15,380 nucleotides of DNA, from positions 1 to 15,380 of the forward strand of contig URRJ01000032.1 of assembly GCA_900550205.1 (NCBI GenBank). The letters run 5' to 3'. A program made the position numbers and the translations under genes. Origin of the DNA: an uncultured Collinsella sp. (GTDB lineage Bacteria; Actinomycetota; Coriobacteriia; Coriobacteriales; Coriobacteriaceae). The first letter of the stretch is position 1. Each line of letters begins with the position of its first letter. The notes under the pieces were generated by a model. The model was not told the DNA's origin. It searched no databases and saw only the letters and a list, made by a program, of their open reading frames with translations. Below, in pieces: positions 6,998 to 14,025 of the stretch.

Positions 6998-7935
6998 TGA
7001 TTTCTCCCGGGGCAGGTCTTTCCGCCGTTGCGATCGTCGGTCCGACTGCGGTTGGTAAAAGTGACGTCGCTGACCGTTTGGCCGCTCGCCTTTCGTCTGA
7101 AGTGCTGTCGTGCGATGCGATGCAAATCTATCGCGGTATGGATATCGGCACCGCAAAGATGACGCCCGATGAGTGTACGGCGCCTCTGCGTCTCGTTGAC
7201 ATCGTAGAGCCGGGCGTAGCGTACTCTGCGGCGCTTTACCAGGCAGACGCTCGCGCGCATGTTGAGCGCCTGCTCGGGTCTGGACGTCTTCCGGTGTTTT
7301 GCGGGGGTACGGGCCTGTATCTCAAGGCCGCCCTCGATGAGATGGATTTTCCCTCGGGAGAACTTGAGGACGATCGCCGTGCGGGTTATCAGGAACTTGC
7401 CGAGCGCATTGGTGAGGAAGCGCTGCATAAGCTGCTTGCCGAGCGCGATCCTGAGTCTGCCGCGGTCATTCATCCTCATAATGTGCGCCGCGTGATTCGT
7501 GCGCTCGAAATGCATGATGACGGTGTTTCCTACGCACAGCAAAAGTCACAGTTTAGCGTTCCGCGTGAGTATTATCATGCCTTGTGGTTTGGCTTGAAAC
7601 GCAATCGTGAGCTGCTTTATGAGCGCATTAACCTGCGCGTTGACCTCATGTTTGAGCAGGGTCTTGTTGATGAGGTCCGTGGCCTTATGGACCAGGGTCT
7701 TGAAGATGCGCTCACTTCGATGCAGGCAATTGGCTACAAAGAGATTATTGATGCTTTCAACGGCGTGGTGACTATGGATGAGGCTCGCGAGCTCATTAAG
7801 ATGCGTTCGCGTCGCTATGCCAAGCGTCAACTTTCGTGGTTTAAACGCGACGACCGCATTTTATGGTTTGATATGGACGAATGTACGATCGATGAGGTCG
7901 TTGAGGATATCTTGCATCGCATCGAGGCTGCCTAA
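6997..7935 (+). CDS. miaA: tRNA dimethylallyltransferase MiaA
   Basis: MiaA transfers the dimethylallyl group from DMAPP to N6 of A37 in tRNAs, giving i6A. The 312-residue protein has a P-loop GPTAVGKS at 15-22, the catalytic Asp41 in SCDAMQIYRGMDIGTAK, and GGTGLY near 103-108. Further family signatures are HPHNVRRVIRALE and the basic RYAKRQLSWFKRD near the C terminus. Length and motif order are typical. Its ATG shares one base with the miaB stop, and its own stop shares one base with the hflX start (both TAATG). Three-gene translational coupling is therefore expected. The miaA-hflX pairing recalls E. coli miaA-hfq-hflX and Bacillus, but no hfq gene is present between them here. Confidence 0.96.
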   Translation: MISPGAGLSAVAIVGPTAVGKSDVADRLAARLSSEVLSCDAMQIYRGMDIGTAKMTPDECTAPLRLVDIVEPGVAYSAALYQADARAHVERLLGSGRLPVFCGGTGLYLKAALDEMDFPSGELEDDRRAGYQELAERIGEEALHKLLAERDPESAAVIHPHNVRRVIRALEMHDDGVSYAQQKSQFSVPREYYHALWFGLKRNRELLYERINLRVDLMFEQGLVDEVRGLMDQGLEDALTSMQAIGYKEIIDAFNGVVTMDEARELIKMRSRRYAKRQLSWFKRDDRILWFDMDECTIDEVVEDILHRIEAA

Positions 7936-9224
7936 TGGCCCGATTTCCCCTTGTTCCCACGGCACCCGAGCCCGAGCGTGCCATTCTTGTCGGCGTCGAG
8001 TGGCGCGACAATGCGTGGCCGCTCGATCGTTCGCTCGATGAGCTTGAGCGCCTGGCACACACTGCTGGTGCCCAGTGCGTAGCGCGTCTGTCGCAGCGGC
8101 TGGTAAAGCCGTATCCCAAATCGTTTATCGGCTCCGGCAAGGTTGAAGAGCTGTGCGGCTTAGTGCATCGCATGGATGCCGATGTCGTTATTTTTGACGA
8201 CGATCTGACGCCTTCACAGCAGTCATATCTGGAGAAGGCCGTGGGCGAACCGGTTAAGATCATCGATCGTACGGCGCTCATTCTTGATATTTTCGGTCTG
8301 CATGCCCAGACGCGTGAGGGCCGTCTACAGGTGCAGCTGGCGCAGCTGCAGTATCTGCTGCCTCGCTTGCGTGGCATGTGGAGCCATCTTGCCAAGGAAC
8401 AGACGCGTGGCGGAATCGGCTCGCGTTTTGGACAGGGTGAGAGCCAGCTCGAGGTCGACCGACGTCTGATCCGCAACAAGATTGCCGCGCTCCGTCGCGA
8501 ACTTAAACAGGTCGAACAGAGGCGTGACGTACAGTCCAAGAGTCGTATTGAGTCACCGGCGTTTCGAGTTGCGTTGGCCGGTTATACCAATGCCGGTAAG
8601 TCGACGTTGCTCAATCGTCTGACCGGGTCTACGGTGCTTTCGCAGGACAAGCTGTTCGCCACGCTTGATCCAACGACGCGCTCGTATCGTCTTCCCGGCG
8701 GTCGCGGTATGACCATTACCGATACGGTCGGCTTTATTCAAAAGCTGCCGCACGGTTTGGTCGATGCTTTTAAATCGACGCTGTCTGAGGTACTTGGCGC
8801 CGATTTGATCCTCAAAGTCGTGGATGCGTCCGACGAGGATTATGAGCGTCAGCTCGCGGCGGTCGATCGCGTTCTTGACGAGATCGGCGCCGGAGAGCGT
8901 CTGACACTGACCGTGTTCAATAAAATCGATCTGCTCGATAGCGTGGACCGTCTGAGTTTTAGACGCCGTTATTCCGAGGCGGTCTTGTTCTCTGCCGAGA
9001 CCGGTGAGGGGCTCGACGCCTTAGTCGATCGCATCGCTCGCGAGGCTGCGGCAACGGATGTCTTGCTTTCGGCCGACATTCCGTATCGAGAAGGGGCTCT
9101 TATCACGCTTGTACACGAGCAGGGAACCCTTTTGCACGAAGAATATCTCGAGGACGGCGTTCGCATCGTTGCGAAACTGCCCGCCCGTATTGCGCCTCGA
9201 CTCGAACGCTATCGCACAGAGTAA
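7935..9224 (+). CDS. hflX: GTPase HflX
   Basis: HflX is a translational GTPase of the Obg-HflX group that binds 50S subunits and splits stalled or stress-damaged ribosomes. The 429-residue protein has the N-terminal HflX domain with KSFIGSGKVEEL near 62-73, FDDDLTPSQQ near 88-96, and the Gly-rich RGGIGSRFGQGESQLE-type linker near 158-173. This leads into a long helix. The G domain shows G1 GYTNAGKST (216-224), G3 DTVGF (263-267) and G4 NKID (329-332). The C-terminal subdomain is short. It is translationally coupled to miaA. Its last 16 nt overlap the 3' end of the minus-strand acyltransferase gene, and no terminator separates them, so the transcripts probably overlap. Confidence 0.96.
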   Translation: MARFPLVPTAPEPERAILVGVEWRDNAWPLDRSLDELERLAHTAGAQCVARLSQRLVKPYPKSFIGSGKVEELCGLVHRMDADVVIFDDDLTPSQQSYLEKAVGEPVKIIDRTALILDIFGLHAQTREGRLQVQLAQLQYLLPRLRGMWSHLAKEQTRGGIGSRFGQGESQLEVDRRLIRNKIAALRRELKQVEQRRDVQSKSRIESPAFRVALAGYTNAGKSTLLNRLTGSTVLSQDKLFATLDPTTRSYRLPGGRGMTITDTVGFIQKLPHGLVDAFKSTLSEVLGADLILKVVDASDEDYERQLAAVDRVLDEIGAGERLTLTVFNKIDLLDSVDRLSFRRRYSEAVLFSAETGEGLDALVDRIAREAAATDVLLSADIPYREGALITLVHEQGTLLHEEYLEDGVRIVAKLPARIAPRLERYRTE

Positions 9225-9913
9225 ACGAGCTCTAAAACGCCCAGAATGACGGGCTGGTGCAGCAAATAAAAGGGGAGTGCATGACGCCCCAGACCGGCCA
9301 GCGCCGGTAAGGGGTTGGCGTAGGCCCAGCTTGGGACGGGTTTATCGATTCCTTGCGTTATGTGTGCGGCGAAGTATCCTGCGAGATACATAAAGATAAA
9401 CGGGATGATGGGGTAGTAATCACCCGAGACAAACCCAGAGCTCGGAAATCCCAGCCACGCCAGGCAGGGGATAGGGTAGACCGTTTTGGGGATGCTCCAG
9501 GTGAGGGCGAACAACACAAGACATAGGGGCATGCCCCATTTTGCCGATATCTTCTTAAGGACGGGATCGGTCAACGCCACGATGCCGGTACATGCGGCCA
9601 CACAGTAGATGATGCCAAAATTAACCGAATCGTCGACTGAGACAAGTGTTGTTGCCAGCCAGACGACGAGTGCTGCCAAGGCGTATTTGGCGGCACGTTT
9701 GATATTGTTGTGCGAAAGGGTGCACATCCATCCTGCGATGAACAAAAAGATCCAGCTAATACTGGCGCGCCAGATATCCTGGAACATGCCCTGTGTAAAC
9801 CAGGGCATGTTCCAGCCATAGAGGTAAGCCAAGTCATAGCAGGCGTGAAAACCTGCCATCGAAAGCATCGTAAACCCGCGGACGGTATCAAAGATGGTGA
9901 TGCGTTGTTGCAT
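9209..9913 (-). CDS. Membrane acyltransferase, HGSNAT/DUF1624 family
   Basis: The 234-residue product is very hydrophobic, with about six to seven predicted membrane segments. It begins R-x-x-x-FDTVRGFTMLSMAGFHACYDL (His23 conserved-looking) and contains SWIFLFIAGW, DYYPIIPFIFMYLAGYF, and a final GRHALPFYLLHQPV. These are hallmarks of the heparan-alpha-glucosaminide N-acetyltransferase catalytic-domain family (formerly DUF1624), whose members are thought to move an acyl group across the membrane onto a sugar. The substrate here is unknown; a cell-wall or surface glycan is a plausible guess. Its ATG overlaps the lexA stop (TAATG), so it is probably translated with lexA and hence induced in the SOS response, which is unusual. 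The 3' end overlaps hflX by 16 nt in convergent orientation. Confidence 0.85.
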   Translation of the reverse strand: MQQRITIFDTVRGFTMLSMAGFHACYDLAYLYGWNMPWFTQGMFQDIWRASISWIFLFIAGWMCTLSHNNIKRAAKYALAALVVWLATTLVSVDDSVNFGIIYCVAACTGIVALTDPVLKKISAKWGMPLCLVLFALTWSIPKTVYPIPCLAWLGFPSSGFVSGDYYPIIPFIFMYLAGYFAAHITQGIDKPVPSWAYANPLPALAGLGRHALPFYLLHQPVILGVLELVYSVR

Positions 9914-10557
9914 TACGAGAACCGGCGCATTAATCCGACAACCTTACCCAGAATGACGGGGCTCGTCGCATAGATAGGCTCCATGGTGTCGTTCTCGGGC
10001 TGCAGGCGTACACGTCCCTGCTCCTTATAGAATGTCTTGACGGTTGCCGAACCGTCAATCATGGCCACGACAATCTCTCCGTTCATGGCACTCTTCTGCT
10101 CTCGCACAATGATGTAGTCGCCATTGTAGATGCCGACGTTAATCATCGAGCTCCCATGCACCTCAAGGATGAAAGATCCCTGATCGGTGGCGATTTCAGT
10201 CGGAATGGTAAAGGTGTCCTCGATATTCTGTTCTGCCAGAATGGGAATCCCGGCTGCGACGCGACCAACGAGCGGCAGCGAGACTGTTCCGCGGGGTGCG
10301 GTGGGTTCGTCGGATTTGGAAATCGATACGGAGGAACCGTCCTCATCGAAGAGCTCCAGGGCACGCGGCTTGGTTGCATCGCGTTTGAGCAGCCCGCGCG
10401 CTTCTAGGGCAGAGAGATGCGCGTGCACCGTGCTAGGGGAGGACAGTCCCACAGCCGAAGCCATTTCGCGTACGCTGGGCGGATAACCCTTTTCCTGCTG
10501 GTATTCCTTGATGAAGTCGTAAATCTGCTGCTGACGCTTGGTAATTTTGCGAGCCAT
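9913..10557 (-). CDS. lexA: SOS repressor LexA
   Basis: LexA represses SOS genes until RecA filaments trigger its self-cleavage. The 214-residue protein has an N-terminal winged helix (about 1-68; SVREMASAVGLSSPSTVHAHLSALE holds the recognition helix). A linker and the S24 peptidase domain follow. The scissile bond is Ala102-Gly103 in VGRVAAGIPI, the catalytic Ser is Ser137 in HGSSM, and the catalytic Lys is Lys174 in SATVK. All catalytic elements are intact, so it should be functional. The ATG at 10557 is preceded on its strand by GAGAGGA with about 8 nt spacing. An upstream ATG at 10614 would run through the operator region and is rejected. Three LexA boxes lie upstream, implying autorepression. 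It is coupled downstream to the membrane acyltransferase gene. Confidence 0.97.
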   Translation of the reverse strand: MARKITKRQQQIYDFIKEYQQEKGYPPSVREMASAVGLSSPSTVHAHLSALEARGLLKRDATKPRALELFDEDGSSVSISKSDEPTAPRGTVSLPLVGRVAAGIPILAEQNIEDTFTIPTEIATDQGSFILEVHGSSMINVGIYNGDYIIVREQKSAMNGEIVVAMIDGSATVKTFYKEQGRVRLQPENDTMEPIYATSPVILGKVVGLMRRFS

Positions 10558-10580
10558 CAGGGGATCCTCTCTTCCGACGT

Positions 10581-10594
10581 CAAACAAATGTTCG
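10581..10594. promoter_or_regulatory. LexA box 1 (lexA-proximal)
   Basis: CAAACAAATGTTCG reads CGAAC-ATTT-GTTTG on the minus strand, one mismatch from the CGAAC-N4-GTTCG operator. It lies 24 bp upstream of the lexA start codon, inside the probable lexA leader. Confidence 0.8.
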
Positions 10595-10601
10595 TTTTTG
10601 C

Positions 10602-10629
10602 TTGACAGGAACAACTGTTCGAAGATAAT
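10602..10629 (+). promoter_or_regulatory. Promoter of the LysM protein gene
   Basis: A consensus TTGACA at 10602-10607 is followed after 16 bp by GATAAT at 10624-10629 (five of six matches), reading toward the LysM gene. LexA box 2 fills the spacer, the same architecture as the recA promoter. The expected start is near 10636. Confidence 0.7.
10608..10621. promoter_or_regulatory. LexA box 2 (middle)
   Basis: GGAACAACTGTTCG matches GAAC-N4-GTTCG with one outer mismatch. It starts immediately after the -35 hexamer of the plus-strand promoter, so LexA here should block the LysM gene directly. Confidence 0.85.
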
Positions 10630-10633
10630 AATA
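10628..10633 (-). promoter_or_regulatory. Probable lexA -10 element
   Basis: On the minus strand TATTAT sits 2 nt after the GTTCG of LexA box 3, the same spacing as in the recA promoter. No good -35 is found at 10651-10656 (TAGCGC), so the promoter is weak by consensus or depends on other contacts. It overlaps the -10 of the divergent LysM promoter. Confidence 0.45.
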
Positions 10634-10635
10634 AC

Positions 10636-10649
10636 CGAACACTCGTTCC
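10636..10649. promoter_or_regulatory. LexA box 3 (LysM-gene side)
   Basis: CGAACACTCGTTCC matches CGAAC-N4-GTTCG with one mismatch. The three boxes start 27 and 28 bp apart, a regular array that could hold LexA dimers cooperatively over both divergent promoters. Confidence 0.85.
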
Positions 10650-10719
10650 CGCGCTAGACTTTTTTGTCCGTGCGGCTTGTTAAAACTGTTCTCAGCAAAC
10701 CACGCGAGAGGAGAACATG

Positions 10720-11169
10720 ATGAACGCAACGAATTTGGTCCAGGGTAACCTTGCCCTTAAGCTCGAGACGCCTTCTGAGCCCACGTTTACCGTCGTTAAA
10801 GGCGGTCGCTCCCGTTTTAAGCCTGTTGCGGCAATGCCCGATCGCGCTCAACATTCGGTTGGTGCCGCGGCTCCTGTTACCCTGAAGGCTTCGACGATCG
10901 TTGCTTTCGCTGTCGCGTTCACGCTGTTCTTCGTACTCGCAACGACGGTGTTTACCGCCCGTCATGCCGCCTATGCGGATTCCGTGTCCAACGTCACGTA
11001 CGAGACGGTGCGTGTGCATACGGGCGATTCCCTGTGGTCTCTTGCCGAAGAGCATCCGGTTGAGGGTCTTACCACGCAGGAGACTTCTGATATGATTCGC
11101 AGCGCCAATCACCTGGAGCGCGGGTCGCTCGATGCAGGTGCCGTTCTTAAGGTTCCCGTTCGCCCGTAA
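10720..11169 (+). CDS. Membrane-anchored LysM protein, probable SOS cell-division inhibitor (YneA-like)
   Basis: The 149-residue product has a charged, low-complexity N-terminal region (1-55), a single hydrophobic membrane helix (about 58-79, FAVAFTLFFVLATTV), and a C-terminal LysM-type domain (about 96-147). The LysM part is marked by VHTGDSLWSLAEEH and ends GAVLKVPV. LysM binds peptidoglycan, so the domain should lie outside the membrane. It is divergent from lexA with LexA boxes over its promoter. This is the arrangement of Bacillus yneA, whose product is a LysM membrane protein that delays division during SOS; DivS of Corynebacterium plays a comparable role. Homology to YneA cannot be shown from sequence alone because the family is short and divergent, and the cytoplasmic tail is much longer here. 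ATG 10720 is 6 nt from AGGAG (10709-10713). ATG 10717 is also possible. Confidence 0.8.
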   Translation: MNATNLVQGNLALKLETPSEPTFTVVKGGRSRFKPVAAMPDRAQHSVGAAAPVTLKASTIVAFAVAFTLFFVLATTVFTARHAAYADSVSNVTYETVRVHTGDSLWSLAEEHPVEGLTTQETSDMIRSANHLERGSLDAGAVLKVPVRP

Positions 11170-11184
11170 TCATTATCGTGCCGT

Positions 11185-11223
11185 GCATGGTACCCTTGTA
11201 ATCGTTTAAAGGAGGTACCATGC
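11185..11223 (+). promoter_or_regulatory. Inverted repeat enclosing the nrdR start codon
   Basis: GCATGGTACC at 11185-11194 is a perfect inverted copy of GGTACCATGC at 11214-11223, with 19 nt between. The right arm contains the nrdR ATG and the last bases of its AAAGGAGG ribosome-binding site. If transcribed, the hairpin would hide the start. If transcription begins inside it, the arms may be a DNA operator instead. Confidence 0.55.
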
Positions 11224-11663
11224 GCTGTCCCAAATGCGGAAAGGCACACACCCGCGTTGTCGATTCCCGTATGCAGGAATCAAACAATACGATTAAGCGG
11301 CGTCGTGAATGCTGCTCGTGCAACTACCGTTTTACAACCTTCGAGCGTTGCGAAGATCCGATTGAGGTCATAAAGTCCGATGGCTCCAAGCAGCGCTTCG
11401 ATCGCAATAAGTTGCTGGTCGGCCTGATGCGTGCCACCATCAAACGTGACATCGACACCAAAAAGCTCAATGAGATAATTGACGATATCGAGGTCGAGCT
11501 TCGCTCGCGTACGCTGACGGCTGTGACTTCGCATGAGCTGGGCGATATGGTTCTGAAGCGCCTCGCTAGGATCGATAAGGTTGCCTACATCCGTTTCGCC
11601 TCGGTCTATCGTGACTTCAAGGACGTCGATGAGTTTCTGCAAGAGCTCGACAAGCTAAGGTGA
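11220..11663 (+). CDS. nrdR: Transcriptional repressor NrdR
   Basis: NrdR senses ATP/dATP and represses ribonucleotide reductase genes. The 147-residue protein has the N-terminal zinc ribbon (Cys3, Cys6, Cys31, Cys34; MRCPKCG ... RRRECCSCNYRFTTFE) and an ATP-cone domain (about 49-139) starting IEVIKSDGSKQRFDRNKL. The length is standard. The ATG is preceded by a strong AAAGGAGG (11208-11215) with a 4-nt gap, part of which lies in an inverted repeat. The stop TGA overlaps the ribosome-binding site of dut, which starts 4 nt later, so nrdR and dut should be one unit. No ribonucleotide reductase gene lies in this window, so NrdR must act elsewhere. Confidence 0.97.
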   Translation: MRCPKCGKAHTRVVDSRMQESNNTIKRRRECCSCNYRFTTFERCEDPIEVIKSDGSKQRFDRNKLLVGLMRATIKRDIDTKKLNEIIDDIEVELRSRTLTAVTSHELGDMVLKRLARIDKVAYIRFASVYRDFKDVDEFLQELDKLR

Positions 11664-11667
11664 TTTC

Positions 11668-12111
11668 ATGTCCAACATTACCGTCAACATCAAGCGTCTC
11701 GATCCCTCGGTCGAGCTTCCCAAGTATGCTCATCCCACGGATGCCGGCCTGGACCTCCGTGCCAACGAAGATTGCATCCTTAAGCCCTTCGAACGCCGTC
11801 TGGTCTCCACGGGCATAGCCATCGCGCTGCCCGATGGCTATGCCGGCTTTGTCCAGCCCCGTAGCGGTCTGGCCATTAAGCAGGGACTGTCTATAGTCAA
11901 CACGCCGGGCCTGATCGATGCTCACTACCGTGGAGAGCTCAAAGTTATCCTCATCAACCTGGATCCGGCCAACGACATCCAGATCAACAAAGGAGACCGC
12001 ATCGCTCAACTCGTCATTCAGAAAGTCCCCACGGTCAACCTCGTAGAAGTAGAGGAACTAGACCAAACCGATCGAGGGGCCGGCGGTTTCGGTTCAAGCG
12101 GCGTTGCCTAA
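11668..12111 (+). CDS. dut: dUTP diphosphatase (dUTPase)
   Basis: Dut hydrolyses dUTP to dUMP and pyrophosphate, keeping uracil out of DNA and supplying dTMP synthesis. The 147-residue trimeric-type enzyme shows all five motifs in order: AGLDLRA (26-32), PRSGLA (64-69), GLIDAHYRGELKV (81-93), GDRIAQLVI (109-117), and the C-terminal glycine-rich RGAGGFGSSG (136-145). Motif 3 holds the catalytic Asp84. The ribosome-binding site AAGGTGA (11657-11663) overlaps the end of nrdR, and the ATG is 4 nt after that stop. Grouping with NrdR places two dNTP-pool functions under common control. Confidence 0.96.
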   Translation: MSNITVNIKRLDPSVELPKYAHPTDAGLDLRANEDCILKPFERRLVSTGIAIALPDGYAGFVQPRSGLAIKQGLSIVNTPGLIDAHYRGELKVILINLDPANDIQINKGDRIAQLVIQKVPTVNLVEVEELDQTDRGAGGFGSSGVA

Positions 12112-12260
12112 CTAGATACAACTGTCTAGATGAGGCGCCGTTTATCAGAGGCGTTTATAGAAATTAATCGCTCCGTAATAGGGTTGTGCGTGGGTGTCAT
12201 GTTTACTCAAATTTGGGTACGAGCGCAATGAGCGTGTTCGTTTCGACGAGAGGAGCATTC

Positions 12261-13199
12261 ATGACTTCCGATCATCCGATCGATGTTGCAATTATCGGCG
12301 GCGGTCCCGCGGGATATTCGGCAGCTATTTATGCTGCCCGCGCCAACCTTACAACCACGGTCTTTGAGCAGGGCATGTCCGGCGGACAGATTGCCACGAC
12401 CAACGAGATCGAGAATTACCCCGGTATCCCATTGTTGAGCGGCGCCGAGCTCGGTGAACGTTTTCAGCAGCATGCGGAAGGACTTGGCGCCCAGGTGGAA
12501 TGGAGCATGGTGACGGGCATCGACTACGATGCGGACGCCGTGAAGTTTACCATCCATCACGACAGGGGCGACACAGAAGCCAAGAGCGTCATTGCGTGCA
12601 TGGGCGCCACGCCGCGTCCCGCCGGCTTTGTCGGGGAGGATACCTATCGCGGTCGTGGTGTTTCGTATTGCGCAACGTGTGACGGTATGTTCTTCCGTGG
12701 TAAGCAGGTGTTTGTTATCGGTGGCGGCAATGCGGCTTGCGAGGAGGCTCTGTTTCTATCCGATATTGCCAGTTCCGTCACCATCGTTCTGCGTCGCGAT
12801 CAGTTCCGTGCGCCCGACGGCGTGGTGAAAAAGGTGCTCACGAAGGATAATATTTCAGTTAGGTACCAAACTAGTATTGTCGAGCTTTCGGGTGAGACAA
12901 TGCCCACGACGATTACCTTTAAGGAAAACGCTACAGGTGAAACGTACGCCGAGACCTTTGACCCCGGTTCGTTTGGCATCTTTGTCTTTACCGGCACGCA
13001 GCCCCATACCGAGCTTGTCGACCATCTGGTCGATCTGGCGCCTGATGGCGGCATCCTCACCGACGATGCGATGGCCACCCGTACACCTGGTCTATTTGCT
13101 GCCGGTGATATCCGGTCCAAGCGTTTACGTCAAGTTGTGACCGCCGTTTCGGATGGAGCCATAGCGGCAACCAGCGCTTACGCTTTCCTTCGCGGGTAA
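12261..13199 (+). CDS. trxB: Thioredoxin reductase
   Basis: TrxB uses NADPH and FAD to reduce thioredoxin, which in turn supports ribonucleotide reductase and thiol repair. The 312-residue enzyme has the FAD-binding GGGPAG (13-18), the redox-active CATC (137-140, followed by DGMFF), the NADPH-binding GGGNAACEEA (154-163) and the second FAD motif AGDIR (281-285). Length and motif order are those of low-molecular-weight thioredoxin reductases. The ATG at 12261 follows AGAGGAG (12249-12255). An upstream in-frame ATG at 12186 would add 25 residues lacking family character, so it is rejected. The 149-bp gap after dut holds a short direct repeat (CGTTTAT at 12139 and 12152) and no promoter that I trust. 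Confidence 0.96.
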   Translation: MTSDHPIDVAIIGGGPAGYSAAIYAARANLTTTVFEQGMSGGQIATTNEIENYPGIPLLSGAELGERFQQHAEGLGAQVEWSMVTGIDYDADAVKFTIHHDRGDTEAKSVIACMGATPRPAGFVGEDTYRGRGVSYCATCDGMFFRGKQVFVIGGGNAACEEALFLSDIASSVTIVLRRDQFRAPDGVVKKVLTKDNISVRYQTSIVELSGETMPTTITFKENATGETYAETFDPGSFGIFVFTGTQPHTELVDHLVDLAPDGGILTDDAMATRTPGLFAAGDIRSKRLRQVVTAVSDGAIAATSAYAFLRG

Positions 13200-13244
13200 G
13201 TACGATAATATATCTTATGTAAGGTTGTTCTATTTGGTTGATAT

Positions 13245-13292
13245 GCGCCCCTGGATCGATGAGCAAATGCTTTTAGATCCAGGGGCGCTTTC
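13245..13292 (+). terminator. Terminator after trxB
   Basis: GCGCCCCTGGATC (13245-13257) and GATCCAGGGGCGC (13276-13288) form a perfect 13-bp stem with an 18-nt loop. It begins 45 nt after the trxB stop codon and is followed by TTTCAT. The T tract is short but the stem is very stable. Confidence 0.75.
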
Positions 13293-13344
13293 ATATTGAT
13301 TTTGAATTTCTCTCCGTAAGAGCTATATGAATGGCCGTTCTTAC

Positions 13345-13373
13345 GTGGTATGCAAAACCACATCATCTAGAAT
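13345..13373 (+). promoter_or_regulatory. Possible promoter and dyad of the DUF1836 gene
   Basis: TAGAAT at 13368-13373 resembles a -10 hexamer. Just upstream, GTGGT (13345-13349) and ACCAC (13357-13361) form a short dyad where the -35 would be, and no consensus -35 is present. This would fit a site for a regulator with MerR-like character, possibly the product of the following gene, but evidence is thin. Confidence 0.3.
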
Positions 13374-13401
13374 AGAAAATAGATACGAACGGAGGCCTCT
13401 T

Positions 13402-14013
13402 ATGAACCACGCTAAACACGTTATCCCAATGTCGGATACATCGGTCAGCATTAAGCCTGAGGATATTCAACCAACGGTGCTGCCCGATGCATTTATCCAA
13501 TCCGACATGGTGCGCAAGCTCAATACGTTGAGCCTTCCACGTTACGACCAACTGCCCAATGTGACACTCTACCGCGATCAGGTCATTGAGTATGTTGCAC
13601 TATGGATGGAGCCGCTTTCCATTTGCGTGGAGCAGCCTGTTATTACGCCTTCGATGGTCAATAACTATGTGAAGGTCGGCCTCGTTCCTGCTCCCGTTAA
13701 AAAGCAGTATGGCCGTGAGCAGATCGCGCGCTTGATTGCTATCTGCATCTTTAAGCAGGTGCTTCCCATCGCGGCAGTCCAGGCGCTCTTTACTATTCAG
13801 CGTTTGAGCTACGATGCGCCGACCGCTTTCGATTATGTGGTCGACCAGCTCGAGGCATCGATTCGAGCGGCATTTTCCGTCGAGCAGACGCCGGTTCCCG
13901 ATACGGCGCATCAGGTTACGCGTGAGTCATTGCTTGTGCGCAGTGCGGTTTCGTCTTTTGTTTCGAAGGCGTATCTGATGAGCTATCTTAAGTTCAATGG
14001 GTTTAATAGCTAA
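13402..14013 (+). CDS. DUF1836 domain protein, MerR-like putative regulator
   Basis: The 203-residue product matches DUF1836. It has SLPRYDQLPNVTLYRDQVIEYV (about 48-69), then the family's strongest run ITPSMVNNYVKVGLVPAPVKKQYGREQIARLIAICIFKQVLPI (about 86-128). The latter is a MerR-like winged helix-turn-helix in which VNNYVKVGLVP and YGREQI correspond to the recognition region. An extended C-terminal helical part lacks any ligand motif that I recognise. The target and signal are unknown. ATG 13402 has GGAGG at 13391-13395 with 6-nt spacing. An in-frame ATG at 13327 would add 25 atypical residues and lies upstream of that site, so it is rejected. The gene stands alone between two terminators. 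Confidence 0.88.
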   Translation: MNHAKHVIPMSDTSVSIKPEDIQPTVLPDAFIQSDMVRKLNTLSLPRYDQLPNVTLYRDQVIEYVALWMEPLSICVEQPVITPSMVNNYVKVGLVPAPVKKQYGREQIARLIAICIFKQVLPIAAVQALFTIQRLSYDAPTAFDYVVDQLEASIRAAFSVEQTPVPDTAHQVTRESLLVRSAVSSFVSKAYLMSYLKFNGFNS

Positions 14014-14025
14014 CCGAGGTATAAG

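Noticed and set aside
7841..8539. 232-codon minus-strand open frame across miaA/hflX
   Set aside because: Shadow frame rich in Arg, Ser and Cys that spans two confident genes.
12112..12129. CTAGA...TCTAG inverted repeat after dut
   Set aside because: Five-bp arms and no T tract; not convincing as a terminator or operator.
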